This document shows positions 37,383-47,379 of a stretch of 64,000 bases of DNA, one piece after another; position 1 is the stretch's first letter; every line of letters begins with the position of its first letter. The stretch lies in assembly GCA_013316825.1 (NCBI GenBank), contig WSLY01000004.1, positions 1-64,000 on the forward strand. Direction: 5' to 3'. Below the pieces are notes generated by a model. The model made no database searches and was not told where the DNA came from. It worked only from the letters and a program-made list of their open reading frames with translations. This stretch comes from Lachnospiraceae bacterium (GTDB lineage Bacteria > Bacillota > Clostridia > Lachnospirales > Lachnospiraceae). The position numbers and the translations under genes were made by a program.

Positions 37383-38852
37383 ATGGGTAAATTACAAAGG
37401 CGTCTGGAAGAGTATGCCAATTCTGACTATTATCCATACCATATGCCCGGACATAAGAGACGGCTGTTTGGAAAAACATTGGCGCCGATAGCGGCATGGG
37501 ATATTACGGAGATAGATGATTTTGACAATCTGCATGATGCCAAAGGGGTTCTGCAGGAGGTGCAACTGCGGGCGGCAGAGGTATATGGCGCCGAAGAAAG
37601 CTTTTTTCTGATAAATGGAAGCACATCCGGTATTTTAAGCGCTTTATCGGCGGCGCTTCCTAAGGGTGGAAAACTGTTGATGGTGCGGGGCTGTCACAAA
37701 TCTGCGTATCATGCGGCGTACCTAAGAGGTCTGGAAATAAAGTATCTATTTACGGGGATACATCCGGAGTTTGGCTGTATTTTGGCTGCGACTGCGGCAC
37801 AAGTAAAACAGGCGCTTGCTGAAAATCAGGATATACAGGCAGTGTTAATTGTTTCGCCAACATATGAAGGATTGGTGGCAGAGACGGCAGAAATTGCAGA
37901 AGCAGCACATAGGCGGGGCATTCCTTTGATTGTGGATGAAGCGCATGGCGCCCATTTGGGTTTTCATACGGGTTGGCAGCAGAATGCTTCCCGTCAGGGA
38001 GCGGACTTGGTGGTGCAAAGTCTTCATAAAACGCTGCCTTCCATGACGCAGACAGCTATTTTACATGTAAACGGCAGCTTAATAGAGCGCAGGAAGCTAA
38101 GAAGATTTTTGGAAATCTATCAGTCAAGCAGCCCATCCTATATTTTTATGGCGGCGATGGAAGAAGCCATTGAGATAGCATCGGGGGCGGAATCTCTTTT
38201 TAGTACTTTTCAAAAAAACTGGAAGGAAATGATGGAAAAGCTGGGTGATTGTAAAGCGCTTCATTTTCTCAGGGAAAATAATATGGACGTCGGAAAGCTG
38301 GTAATAGCAGACCGTACCGGCAGTCTGTCAGGAATGCAGTTATATGACAAATTGCGGAATCAGTATCATTTGCAGTTGGAAATGGCAGCGGGGCGGTATG
38401 CGCTGGCAATGTTTACGATAGGCGACACAAAAGAAGGCTATGAGCGTCTGACAGAGGCGCTTTTAGAGATAGACAGGGACTGCGGTTTTGGCGGGGGCGG
38501 GCAGTACGCGGAGCGGCAGAACCGCAGGGAACAACAAAACTGTGGGGAACAGCAGAATTGTGAGGAGCGACAGAACCGCAGGAGGCAGGAAGAATGGATT
38601 TGTCCCAGACAATGTTATCCGCTCTATGAAGCATGGGACAGGAAGACGGAGAGAGTCCTGTTAGCAGAAGCGGCGGGCAGGACGGCAGGCGGCTTTATCG
38701 TGCCGTATCCGCCGGATATTCCGATTGTAGTACCGGGAGAAATGCTGACAGAAGAAATTTGCTATTATTTGCAGAGATGCATCAAAAACGGATTGACCGT
38801 ACAGGGGATAGAAGAGCAGAATCATCAGCTTTATGTAGAAATAATAAAATAA
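37383..38852 (+). CDS. Orn/Lys/Arg decarboxylase-like PLP enzyme
   Basis: YPYHMPGHKR, VDEAHGAHLGFH, VVQSLHKTLPSMTQ (PLP Lys). Confidence 0.9.
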   Translation: MGKLQRRLEEYANSDYYPYHMPGHKRRLFGKTLAPIAAWDITEIDDFDNLHDAKGVLQEVQLRAAEVYGAEESFFLINGSTSGILSALSAALPKGGKLLMVRGCHKSAYHAAYLRGLEIKYLFTGIHPEFGCILAATAAQVKQALAENQDIQAVLIVSPTYEGLVAETAEIAEAAHRRGIPLIVDEAHGAHLGFHTGWQQNASRQGADLVVQSLHKTLPSMTQTAILHVNGSLIERRKLRRFLEIYQSSSPSYIFMAAMEEAIEIASGAESLFSTFQKNWKEMMEKLGDCKALHFLRENNMDVGKLVIADRTGSLSGMQLYDKLRNQYHLQLEMAAGRYALAMFTIGDTKEGYERLTEALLEIDRDCGFGGGGQYAERQNRREQQNCGEQQNCEERQNRRRQEEWICPRQCYPLYEAWDRKTERVLLAEAAGRTAGGFIVPYPPDIPIVVPGEMLTEEICYYLQRCIKNGLTVQGIEEQNHQLYVEIIK

Positions 38853-38865
38853 TGTGGAGGCAAAC

Positions 38866-40287
38866 ATGAGAAAGACAAAGATTATCTGTACAATAGGACC
38901 GGCATGTGACAGCGAGGAAAAGCTGAAAGAGTTAATGCTTGCCGGCATGAATGTGGCGCGTTTTAATTTTTCCCATGGAACGCACAAGGAACAGTTGGAA
39001 AAGTATAACAGGGTTTTAAAGGCAAGGAAAGAGCTCAATCTGCCGGTAGCCACGCTGTTAGACACCAAGGGACCCGAAATCAGGCTGCGTGACTTTGAGG
39101 GTGGAAAAGCGGCACTGGAAGCAGGAGAGCTTTTCACATTGACGACAGAGGAAGTGATGGGAACGGCGCAAAAAGCATCCATTACTTATAAAAATTTAAA
39201 AAATGACATTTCTGTCGGCACTACGATTTTAATTGACGACGGGCTGATTGAAATGGTGGCAGAGGAAATTACGGGAAATGATATTGTATGCCGAGTGATA
39301 AACGGTGGTTTTGTGTCTAATCATAAGGGCGTCAATGTGCCGGGAGCAGTACTGTCCATGCCTTATATCAGTCCCGTGGACATGGAAGATATTGTATTTG
39401 GCATTGAGCATGGTTTTGATTTTCTGGCTGCTTCATTTGCGCGCACAAAAGAAGATATATTAGAAGTAAGAAAGATTTTAAATGATTATGGAAGCCGTAT
39501 GAAAATCATTGCAAAGATAGAAAATATGCAGGGCATTCATAATTTGGAAGAGATTATTGAGGTTTCTGACGGCATCATGGTAGCGCGCGGCGATATGGGC
39601 GTGGAGGTTGCCATGGAGGAAGTTCCCATTTTGCAGAAGAAAATGATTAAGATGGCGGTGGAAAAGGGAAAACATGTCATTACGGCAACACAGATGTTGG
39701 AGTCTATGATAAAGAATCCACGGCCGACGAGAGCGGAGGCGACAGATATTGCCAATGCCATTTATGACGGCACGACGGCGATTATGCTTTCCGGAGAGAG
39801 CGCGGCAGGTCTGTATCCGGTGGAAGCGGTAAGGACAATGGCGAAGATAGCGGAGCGTGCGGAACAGGATATCGATTATCGTTCACGGCTGCAGGATAAT
39901 CAGTGTATGGATACAAAAACACCGGATATTACAACGGCTATTTCTTATGCAACCTGCAATGTGGCGATGAATTTGAATGCGGCGGCGATTATAACGGTGA
40001 CAATGTCAGGTTTTACCGCTAATATGATTGCCCGTTACAAACCAGGCTGTCAGGTGATTGGCTGCACGGTGGACGAAAAGGTGTGCCGACAGCTTTACCT
40101 GCTCTGGGGTGTCAATCCGGTTATGATAAAAAAGGAAGAGACAACGGACGAGCTTTTTGAAGAGGCAGTATTTAAGAGTAAACAGGCGGGACTGATTAAG
40201 GCAGGGGATACGGTTGTGATTACGGCGGGCGTTCCTTTGGGAATTGCAGGCAATACCGATATGATTCATGTAGTCGAGGTAGCATAG
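38866..40287 (+). CDS. pyk: Pyruvate kinase
   Basis: MRKTKIICTIGPACDSEEKL..., MVARGDMGVEV, TRAEATDIANAIYDGTTAIMLSGESAAG. Confidence 0.97.
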   Translation: MRKTKIICTIGPACDSEEKLKELMLAGMNVARFNFSHGTHKEQLEKYNRVLKARKELNLPVATLLDTKGPEIRLRDFEGGKAALEAGELFTLTTEEVMGTAQKASITYKNLKNDISVGTTILIDDGLIEMVAEEITGNDIVCRVINGGFVSNHKGVNVPGAVLSMPYISPVDMEDIVFGIEHGFDFLAASFARTKEDILEVRKILNDYGSRMKIIAKIENMQGIHNLEEIIEVSDGIMVARGDMGVEVAMEEVPILQKKMIKMAVEKGKHVITATQMLESMIKNPRPTRAEATDIANAIYDGTTAIMLSGESAAGLYPVEAVRTMAKIAERAEQDIDYRSRLQDNQCMDTKTPDITTAISYATCNVAMNLNAAAIITVTMSGFTANMIARYKPGCQVIGCTVDEKVCRQLYLLWGVNPVMIKKEETTDELFEEAVFKSKQAGLIKAGDTVVITAGVPLGIAGNTDMIHVVEVA

Positions 40288-40291
40288 TACA

Positions 40292-40879
40292 ATGGGGAAG
40301 ATAGTGTACCTGATGGGGAAGAGCTCCACAGGAAAAGATACCATTTACAAAAGACTTCTTGCAGAAAACTGCTTTGAACTGGTGAGAATGATTCCCTATA
40401 CAACAAGGCCCATACGGATACGGGAAAGAAATGGCGAAGAATATTTCTTTACCGATGAAGAAGGTTTTGGAGCTTTGGAAGAGAGCGGAAAAGTTATTGA
40501 GCATCGGGAATACCGGACCTGCCATGGGTTGTGGCGCTATTTTACGGTGGATGACGGGCGTATAGATTTAACGGAGAAGAGCTATATCTGCATCGGGACG
40601 CTGGAATCCTATGAAAGCATTCGGGCATATTTTGGAGAAGAAAAGCTGGTGCCGGTGTTAATCGAGCTGGACGACGGGATCCGGCTGCAGCGCGCCCTTG
40701 ACAGGGAGAAAAAGCAGCGGATGCCCAAATATGAGGAGATGTGCCGGCGTTTTCTGGCGGACAGCGAGGATTTTGCGGAGGATAAAATAAAACGGGCGGG
40801 TATTGAAAGACGCTTTCAAAATAAGAATCTGGAGCAATGCCTTGCGGAAATTAAAAAATATATTTCTGAAATGCTGTGA
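40292..40879 (+). CDS. gmk: Guanylate kinase family
   Basis: GKSSTGKDTIYKRL, TTRPIRIRERNGEEYFF. Confidence 0.85.
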   Translation: MGKIVYLMGKSSTGKDTIYKRLLAENCFELVRMIPYTTRPIRIRERNGEEYFFTDEEGFGALEESGKVIEHREYRTCHGLWRYFTVDDGRIDLTEKSYICIGTLESYESIRAYFGEEKLVPVLIELDDGIRLQRALDREKKQRMPKYEEMCRRFLADSEDFAEDKIKRAGIERRFQNKNLEQCLAEIKKYISEML

Positions 40880-40911
40880 TATGCCGATAAATAATAAAAG
40901 GAGGTAAGCGT

Positions 40912-41352
40912 ATGGAAATTAAAGTTGGGCAAGTGCCGCAGCCGCAGCCGCTGCAGCAGGCGCCGGAAACAAAACCGACAGACGGCAGCTTCAAATTTAC
41001 GCTTGCCAGTCATGTGGAGGAAGCGGAGCTGCAGGCGCGGCTGCAGGGACTTATGGAAGAGATTACGGCGCAGGGAGAACGGCTTTATAAACGTCGGGAT
41101 GTGCGGGATATGAAACGATATCGCGGACTGATAAAGGAATTTTTAAACGAGGTAGTCAGCCGTTCCCATTCTTTTTCCCGGGAAAATTTTCTGGATAAGA
41201 GGGGGCGCCACAGAGTATATGGCATTATCCGCCTGATAGATGAAAATTTGGATGAGCTGGCACAGGAGCTGGTGAAGGATGAAAATGACAATATTGACAT
41301 TTTAGGTAAAATCGGAGAAATCAAAGGATTGCTGCTGGACATATTTACGTAA
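40912..41352 (+). CDS. yaaR: YaaR family protein (DUF327)
   Basis: Sequence pattern and context upstream of holB/ricT. Confidence 0.85.
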   Translation: MEIKVGQVPQPQPLQQAPETKPTDGSFKFTLASHVEEAELQARLQGLMEEITAQGERLYKRRDVRDMKRYRGLIKEFLNEVVSRSHSFSRENFLDKRGRHRVYGIIRLIDENLDELAQELVKDENDNIDILGKIGEIKGLLLDIFT

Positions 41353-41389
41353 GCATTTTATAATGCTTTTGAGATAAAAGGAGAAGCGG

Positions 41390-42382
41390 ATGGCAGAATT
41401 TAGGGATATTATAGGTCAGGAGCAGATAAAGACGCATTTCCATAATGCAATTTCTACAGGAAAAATTTCCCACGCGTATATTATCAATGGCGAGCGGTTT
41501 TCGGGAAAGGAATTTATTGCCCGTATTTTTGCCATGACGCTCCAATGTGAGAAGGGTGGCACAGAGCCGTGTCAGCAGTGCCATTCCTGCAAACAGGCGC
41601 TTTCGAATAACCAGCCGGATATCATTTATGTAACGCATGAAAAGCCGGGTTCTATCGGCGTGGACGATATTCGGAAACAGGTTAACGGCGATATTGCCAT
41701 AAAGCCGTATAATAGCCCATATAAAGTTTATATTGTGAACGAAGCGGAGAAAATGACGGTACAGGCACAGAACGCGTTATTAAAGACGCTGGAGGAGCCG
41801 CCCGCTTATGCGGTAATACTGCTTCTTACCACAAATGTCAATTCTTTACTACAGACAATTCTGAGCAGATGTGTTATCTTACATATGAAGCCGGTATCGG
41901 ACGAGCTCATTAAAAAGTTTTTGATGGAGCAGATGCAGGTTCCGGATTATAAGGCGGATATTTGTGCCGCATTTGCAAGAGGGAATGTGGGAAAAGCAAA
42001 ACATCTTGCCTCAAGCGAGGATTTTGAAAAGGTGAAGGAAGAAGCTGTTTCCCTTTTAAAATACGTGCATGATATGGATGTGACGGAGATGATTGCCGCC
42101 GTCAAGAAAATTGCAGAGTACAAGCTGGATGTAGGAGATTATCTGGATATTCTTTCCATCTGGTATAGGGACGTGCTTTTGTTTAAGGCGACAAAGGATG
42201 CCAATCATCTGGTGTTTCGCGAGGAGACGCAGAATATCAGGAAGGCGGCGGGCAGGACTTCTTATGAAGGCATAGAAACCGTCATTCAGGCGCTTTCCAA
42301 AGCAAAGAGCAGATTGGAAGCCAATGTAAATTTTGACTTGACTATGGAGCTTTTGCTTTTGGATATCAAAGAATATGGTTGA
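41390..42382 (+). CDS. holB: DNA polymerase III subunit delta'
   Basis: FRDIIGQEQIKTHFHNAISTGKISHAYIINGE, NALLKTLEEPPAYAV. Confidence 0.93.
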   Translation: MAEFRDIIGQEQIKTHFHNAISTGKISHAYIINGERFSGKEFIARIFAMTLQCEKGGTEPCQQCHSCKQALSNNQPDIIYVTHEKPGSIGVDDIRKQVNGDIAIKPYNSPYKVYIVNEAEKMTVQAQNALLKTLEEPPAYAVILLLTTNVNSLLQTILSRCVILHMKPVSDELIKKFLMEQMQVPDYKADICAAFARGNVGKAKHLASSEDFEKVKEEAVSLLKYVHDMDVTEMIAAVKKIAEYKLDVGDYLDILSIWYRDVLLFKATKDANHLVFREETQNIRKAAGRTSYEGIETVIQALSKAKSRLEANVNFDLTMELLLLDIKEYG

Positions 42383-42426
42383 GCTGTCGCAGCGGCAGTT
42401 TGACAAATACATGTGGAGGTTTATAG

Positions 42427-43713
42427 ATGACAAAAGTAATAGGAGTAAGATTTCGCACGGCGGGCAAGATTTACTTTTTTGACCCGTTGGATTTTCAGGT
42501 AGAAAGGGGCGGTCATGTTATTGTGGAGACAGCCCGTGGAATAGAGTTCGGCACAGTTGTCAGCGCGCCAAAGGAGGTAGAAGACGACAAAATTGTACAG
42601 CCCCTAAAGCCTGTACTGCGAATTGCAAACCAGAGGGATGTGGAGCAGGAGGCAGGAAATAAACAGAAAGAAAAGGAAGCTTATAAAATCTGTCAGGAGA
42701 AGATACGGGAACACGGACTGGAAATGAAGCTGATAGATGCAGAATACACCTTCGACAACAATAAGGTACTTTTTTACTTTACGGCGGACGGAAGAATTGA
42801 TTTCAGGGAGCTCGTAAAGGATTTGGCAAGTGTTTTTAAAACAAGGATTGAGCTGAGACAGGTGGGTGTCAGGGATGAGACCAAAATTATGGGCGGCATT
42901 GGTATCTGCGGGCGTCCGCTTTGCTGCCATACCCATCTTTCGGAGTTCATACCGGTATCTATAAAGATGGCGAAGGAGCAGAATCTTTCATTGAACCCCA
43001 CAAAGATATCAGGCGTCTGCGGCAGGCTGATGTGCTGTTTGAAGCATGAGGAAGAAACCTATGAGGAGTTAAACCGCCGTCTGCCCAATACGGGAGATTA
43101 TGTGGTTACGGCGGATGGGCTGAAGGGAGAAGTGCAGAGCGTCAATGTACTTCGCCAGCGTGTAAAGGTGATTGTGGACATAGATGATGAAAAAGAAATC
43201 CGTGAGTACAGAGTAGAGGATTTGCACTTTAAGAGGAAACACGGAAAGAAAGAAAATCTGGAGCTGTCAGCGGAGGAACTCAAAGAACTGGAAAAGCTGG
43301 AATCCGAAGAAGTGCTTGAGACAACGGAGGAGGCAGCGCCCGAAAAGCAGGAGCGCAGCTACAAAAAGGAATCCAGAGACAGGACGGCTCCATCATGGCA
43401 GGATAAATCTGCCAAAGCGGATAAAACAGAGAAAAACTGGAGTAGAAGGGAAACACACGCCGATAGAGCAGAAGAGCCTGAGAGACAGTATCAGGACAGA
43501 AAGGGCGGAAGAAATAACCGCAGCGGCAGGCGCGATAACAGACAGGAACGCCATAGAGAGGATGGCGGGCGATGGGAAGAGAATAGGCAGGAGCATCGCG
43601 AGCACCGCCGTGGGGACGGTCGTCCCCGAAACCGGCAGAATTACCGAAATGGAAAGAAGGAAGGAAAGACAAACTTTGAGGGCAATCAGTCTGAAGGAAA
43701 GAGAACGCCTTGA
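42427..43713 (+). CDS. ricT: PSP1 domain regulator RicT (YaaT)
   Basis: GIGICGRPLCCHTHLSEFIPVSIKMAKEQNLSLNPTKISGVCGRLMCCLKHEEETYEE. Confidence 0.95.
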   Translation: MTKVIGVRFRTAGKIYFFDPLDFQVERGGHVIVETARGIEFGTVVSAPKEVEDDKIVQPLKPVLRIANQRDVEQEAGNKQKEKEAYKICQEKIREHGLEMKLIDAEYTFDNNKVLFYFTADGRIDFRELVKDLASVFKTRIELRQVGVRDETKIMGGIGICGRPLCCHTHLSEFIPVSIKMAKEQNLSLNPTKISGVCGRLMCCLKHEEETYEELNRRLPNTGDYVVTADGLKGEVQSVNVLRQRVKVIVDIDDEKEIREYRVEDLHFKRKHGKKENLELSAEELKELEKLESEEVLETTEEAAPEKQERSYKKESRDRTAPSWQDKSAKADKTEKNWSRRETHADRAEEPERQYQDRKGGRNNRSGRRDNRQERHREDGGRWEENRQEHREHRRGDGRPRNRQNYRNGKKEGKTNFEGNQSEGKRTP

Positions 43714-44416
43714 CGAGCTGCAGAGAAACGGTTATCAGATTATTCAAAATCCGGATAAGTTTTGCTTTGGGATGGATGCTGTTTTATTGTCCGGCTTTGT
43801 AACTGTAAAATCCGGCGGGACAGTGCTTGATTTGGGTACGGGGACGGGTATCATTCCGATACTTTTAGAGGCAAAAACAAAGGCTTCGCATCTGACAGGA
43901 CTGGAAATACAGGAAGAAAGTGCAGATATGGCAAGGCGGAGCGTGGCGTTAAACGGTCTGTCCGAAAAAATTGATATTGTGACGGGTGACATCAAAAGGG
44001 CAGACAGTTTTTTCCCGTCTGCCTCTTTTGACGTAATCACCAGCAATCCGCCCTATATGATAGGAGAGCACGGACTGAAAAATCCTGACGAACCAAAAGC
44101 GATTGCCCGTCATGAGGTGCTTTGTACGTTGGAGGATGTGGTGTGTCAGGCGGCAAAGCTTTTGAAGACGGGAGGGCATTTTTTTATGGTGCACAGACCC
44201 TTTCGGCTGGCGGAGATTATTACGGTAATGACAAAATATAAACTGGAACCGAAGCGTATGCAGCTTGTTTACCCTTTTGTGGATAAGGAGCCCAATATGC
44301 TGCTGGTTGAAGGAGTTCGGGGCGGCAACCCGCGCATGACGGTGGAAAAACCACTGATTATTTTTAAAGAGCCGGGTGTTTACATGCCGGAAATCTGTGA
44401 TATTTACGGATATTGA
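43649..44416 (+). CDS. tRNA(adenine) methyltransferase TrmN6-like
   Basis: VLDLGTGTGIIPILL, TSNPPYM; start overlaps ricT 3' end. Confidence 0.9.
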   Translation: MERRKERQTLRAISLKERERLDELQRNGYQIIQNPDKFCFGMDAVLLSGFVTVKSGGTVLDLGTGTGIIPILLEAKTKASHLTGLEIQEESADMARRSVALNGLSEKIDIVTGDIKRADSFFPSASFDVITSNPPYMIGEHGLKNPDEPKAIARHEVLCTLEDVVCQAAKLLKTGGHFFMVHRPFRLAEIITVMTKYKLEPKRMQLVYPFVDKEPNMLLVEGVRGGNPRMTVEKPLIIFKEPGVYMPEICDIYGY

Positions 44417-44481
44417 GAAAGCAGGACAGAGTTTTTGTCAAAAGAAGCAGAAGGCATAAACAGGAAAAGGAAAAGGGAAAT

Positions 44482-45324
44482 ATGGCGGGAATGTTGTATT
44501 TGTGCGCTACACCCATAGGAAATCTGCAGGATATGACGCCGCGGGTGATTGCTGCCTTAAAGCAGGCGGATATCATTGCGGCGGAAGATACGCGCAACAG
44601 CCGCAAGCTGCTGGCAGCGTTTGATATTCACACGCCCATGACGAGTTATCATGAGTATAATAAGGTGGAAAAAGCAGAGCAGCTCATTGTACGGCTGCAG
44701 GAGGGAAAAGATATTGCATTGATTACGGACGCAGGTACGCCCGCGATTTCCGATCCGGGGGAAGTGCTGGTGCGCATGTGTCAGGAGGCGGGTATTGTGG
44801 TTACAAGCCTTCCGGGTCCTGCCGCCTGTATTACGGCGCTGACTTTATCGGGACTCTCCACGAGGCGTTTCTGCTTTGAGGGCTTTTTGCCGGCAGATAA
44901 AAAAGAAAGAAAAGAAATTGTAAAAGAGCTGCGGGAGGAAACCCGAACCATGATTCTTTATGAGGCGCCGCATCATCTGGTAAAAACGCTGGCAGAATTA
45001 TTGGAGGCATTGGGAAATCGGAAAATAACGCTTTGCAGGGAATTGACCAAAAAATTTGAGACCATTCTGCCAACGACCCTTGAGGCGGCTTTACAAAAGT
45101 ATGAAGAGGAGGAGCCGCGCGGCGAGTATGTGCTGGTGCTTGCCGGCAAGAACAGGGAAGAGAAGAAGCAGGAAGAAATTGCGGCGTGGAAAACGATGGA
45201 GCTGGAAGAGCATATGGCTTTTTATGAGGAGCGCGGCATGGATACCAAGACGGCAATGAAGCAAGTAGCAAAGGACAGAGGAGTCGGAAAACGGGAAATT
45301 TACGAACAGCTTTATAAAAAGTGA
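44482..45324 (+). CDS. rsmI: 16S rRNA (cytidine-2'-O)-methyltransferase RsmI
   Basis: MLYLCATPIGNLQDMTPR, AAEDTRNSRKLL, SLPGPAACITAL. Confidence 0.96.
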   Translation: MAGMLYLCATPIGNLQDMTPRVIAALKQADIIAAEDTRNSRKLLAAFDIHTPMTSYHEYNKVEKAEQLIVRLQEGKDIALITDAGTPAISDPGEVLVRMCQEAGIVVTSLPGPAACITALTLSGLSTRRFCFEGFLPADKKERKEIVKELREETRTMILYEAPHHLVKTLAELLEALGNRKITLCRELTKKFETILPTTLEAALQKYEEEEPRGEYVLVLAGKNREEKKQEEIAAWKTMELEEHMAFYEERGMDTKTAMKQVAKDRGVGKREIYEQLYKK

Positions 45325-45367
45325 ATTAGAGTTTCACAAGGATAGCGCATAGGAAGGAGGTGTGGCA

Positions 45368-45544
45368 ATGCAGAGTAGATGCGATATGTGTGCAAATTAT
45401 GAGTATGATGAAGAGGAGGAATATTATACCTGCGGCGTAAATCTGGATGAAGATGAAATGTATCGTTTTTTAGCGGGAAACTGCGGCGACTGTCCTTATT
45501 TTTCACAGGATGATGAATATAGGGTGGTGCGTCACCAAATGTAA
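45368..45544 (+). CDS. Small Cys-rich conserved hypothetical protein
   Basis: MQSRCDMCANYEYDEEEEYYTCGVNLDEDEMYRFL. Confidence 0.75.
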   Translation: MQSRCDMCANYEYDEEEEYYTCGVNLDEDEMYRFLAGNCGDCPYFSQDDEYRVVRHQM

Positions 45545-45587
45545 AAAAGCTGTCTGCAGGATGAACAGACAGCTTTTGCAGTTTATT

Positions 45588-46364
45588 CTATTGTTTGTTT
45601 TCTTCAATGGAAGTGCGCAGCGCGGCAAATAAATCGCCATATTTAATATGGCTGCTCTTTTCGAGCCTTGTAATGCTGGTATAGAGGCTCAAGGGGATTT
45701 CTTTGTCATTCCATGTAAAAGTCTGCTCGTTTAGGGAAGCTATTTTTCGCGCGATTTCTTCTGCGTATCCGCGCTCTTCGCTTGCGGTGAGAATCACGAA
45801 TTCGTCGCCGCCGATACGGAAGACCACGTCATTTTCTCCGGCGGCGGCATCCATGCGGGACATGGATTCTAAAATAGAAATATCGCCGGCTGCCCTTGCA
45901 ATCGCGTTAATGTGTATCATATTTACAATGTCACAGCAGACAAACCAGCAGTTTTTTCTCTCCGTAAACAAATCATATAATTCACTGATATCAAACATTC
46001 GTCTTCTTTTGGTATACATATCTTTCATATACATATCCTCCATCTCATTTTTTTTCAGTTCCGAAGGAGAAAACAGCCTTGGAAACAGCTCCCAAAATCG
46101 ATTTTTTTTTCGGAAGTCCTTCGGATTACAGTTCCAGACCTGCTTAAACGCGCGTGAAAAGGCTTCATTGCTGCCGTAACCGAAGGACAGTGCAATGTCA
46201 AGCAGGGTAAGAGTCGGCCGCTCCGTCATCATTTTAGCAGCCTTTACCATTTTGCGCCGGACCACATAATCGTGCACGCTTATATGGTTGATGCATTGAA
46301 ACAATTTTTCGAGAGTGGATTTGGAACAATGGCAGGCATCTGCCAGCAAAACGAGCCGTTCCAT
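45588..46364 (-). CDS. AraC-type HTH fused to GGDEF domain
   Basis: AraC HTH (LLDIALSFGYGSNEAFSRAFKQVWNCNPKDFRK) followed by VFRIGGDEFVILTAS. Confidence 0.85.
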   Translation of the reverse strand: MERLVLLADACHCSKSTLEKLFQCINHISVHDYVVRRKMVKAAKMMTERPTLTLLDIALSFGYGSNEAFSRAFKQVWNCNPKDFRKKNRFWELFPRLFSPSELKKNEMEDMYMKDMYTKRRRMFDISELYDLFTERKNCWFVCCDIVNMIHINAIARAAGDISILESMSRMDAAAGENDVVFRIGGDEFVILTASEERGYAEEIARKIASLNEQTFTWNDKEIPLSLYTSITRLEKSSHIKYGDLFAALRTSIEENKQ

Positions 46365-46658
46365 ATCGTCTCCTTCCTTCCGCTTCTGTGGACAGCAAGC
46401 CTTGCGCGGGGTTCTATCGTCCGTCGGTGCGGGGTTTTAGTTATGGTACGTACCGTGCTTACAGAATAGCATATCATAATAGATTTTTCTTGATTTTTTG
46501 AGTAAATAAAAGGAAACCGATTTTTTTGAATAGAAATCAGAGAGGATTCAAATAATAAGCTTGTAACAGGATTTGTGTCTGCGCGCTGCCTGCCACAAAC
46601 TCGTTCATGCACAGTCTCAGCCAAATTGAGAAAAAAGCAGCGCAGAAAAGAGGTAAAA

Positions 46659-46844
46659 ATGACAAATATATCAGAATTGGAGTTACAAAATTTAAGACAT
46701 TTGATTGGTGGTTACGATACCACGCATTGTAAAATGCAGGAGTACGCAAAATGTGCCAGCGATGAAAAGGTAAAGCAGTTTTTTGAAAAAGGTGCAAAGT
46801 CCGCCATGGAGAATAAGCAGCAGCTTATGAAGTTTTTACAGTAA
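46659..46844 (+). CDS. Small spore-coat-like protein
   Basis: MTNISELELQNLRHLIGGYDTTHCKMQEYAKCASDEKVKQFFEKGAKSAMENKQQLMKFLQ. Confidence 0.65.
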   Translation: MTNISELELQNLRHLIGGYDTTHCKMQEYAKCASDEKVKQFFEKGAKSAMENKQQLMKFLQ

Positions 46845-46885
46845 AAACAGCAAACATCAAAAACAGAAACGGAGAGTAGAACAAT

Positions 46886-47146
46886 ATGGAAATGCAGGAA
46901 AAGACAATGGTAGCGGATACCCTGACCGGTATCAACGGCGAACTTATCCGGTATGCGGAGATGATACCGCAGACAGAAAATAAGGAATTGAAGAGTGTGC
47001 TGAAGCAGTTTAGAAGCACATGTGAGCAGTCGCAGGAGGAGCTGTACCAGATTGCAAGGGAAAAATCTTATTATGTACCGGCACAGAAGGCAACGGAAGA
47101 AGAGGTTGCCCATGTGAAGGGACTTTTTACGTCGAAGACGCTGTAA
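46886..47146 (+). CDS. CotF-like spore coat protein
   Basis: Size, sequence pattern, tandem with previous ORF. Confidence 0.65.
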   Translation: MEMQEKTMVADTLTGINGELIRYAEMIPQTENKELKSVLKQFRSTCEQSQEELYQIAREKSYYVPAQKATEEEVAHVKGLFTSKTL

Positions 47147-47379
47147 CAATAAAATAGCAATTTGTCAGACAGGCTGCGCTGGCGGAGAACGGTACTGCAA
47201 TCTGCACAAGTGGGCGGATATGGAGCAGGTTTTCCGCCGGCGCTGTTTATTCCAATACGTTTGGCTGTAAGCCAAAATTGTCGGTCGTGAAACCCAAAGT
47301 TGCTTTACAAATATTGGCATAATACATATAGTATGCTATAATGCATACGTGACAGAGTCACCGGTGGGGAGGACAGAAT

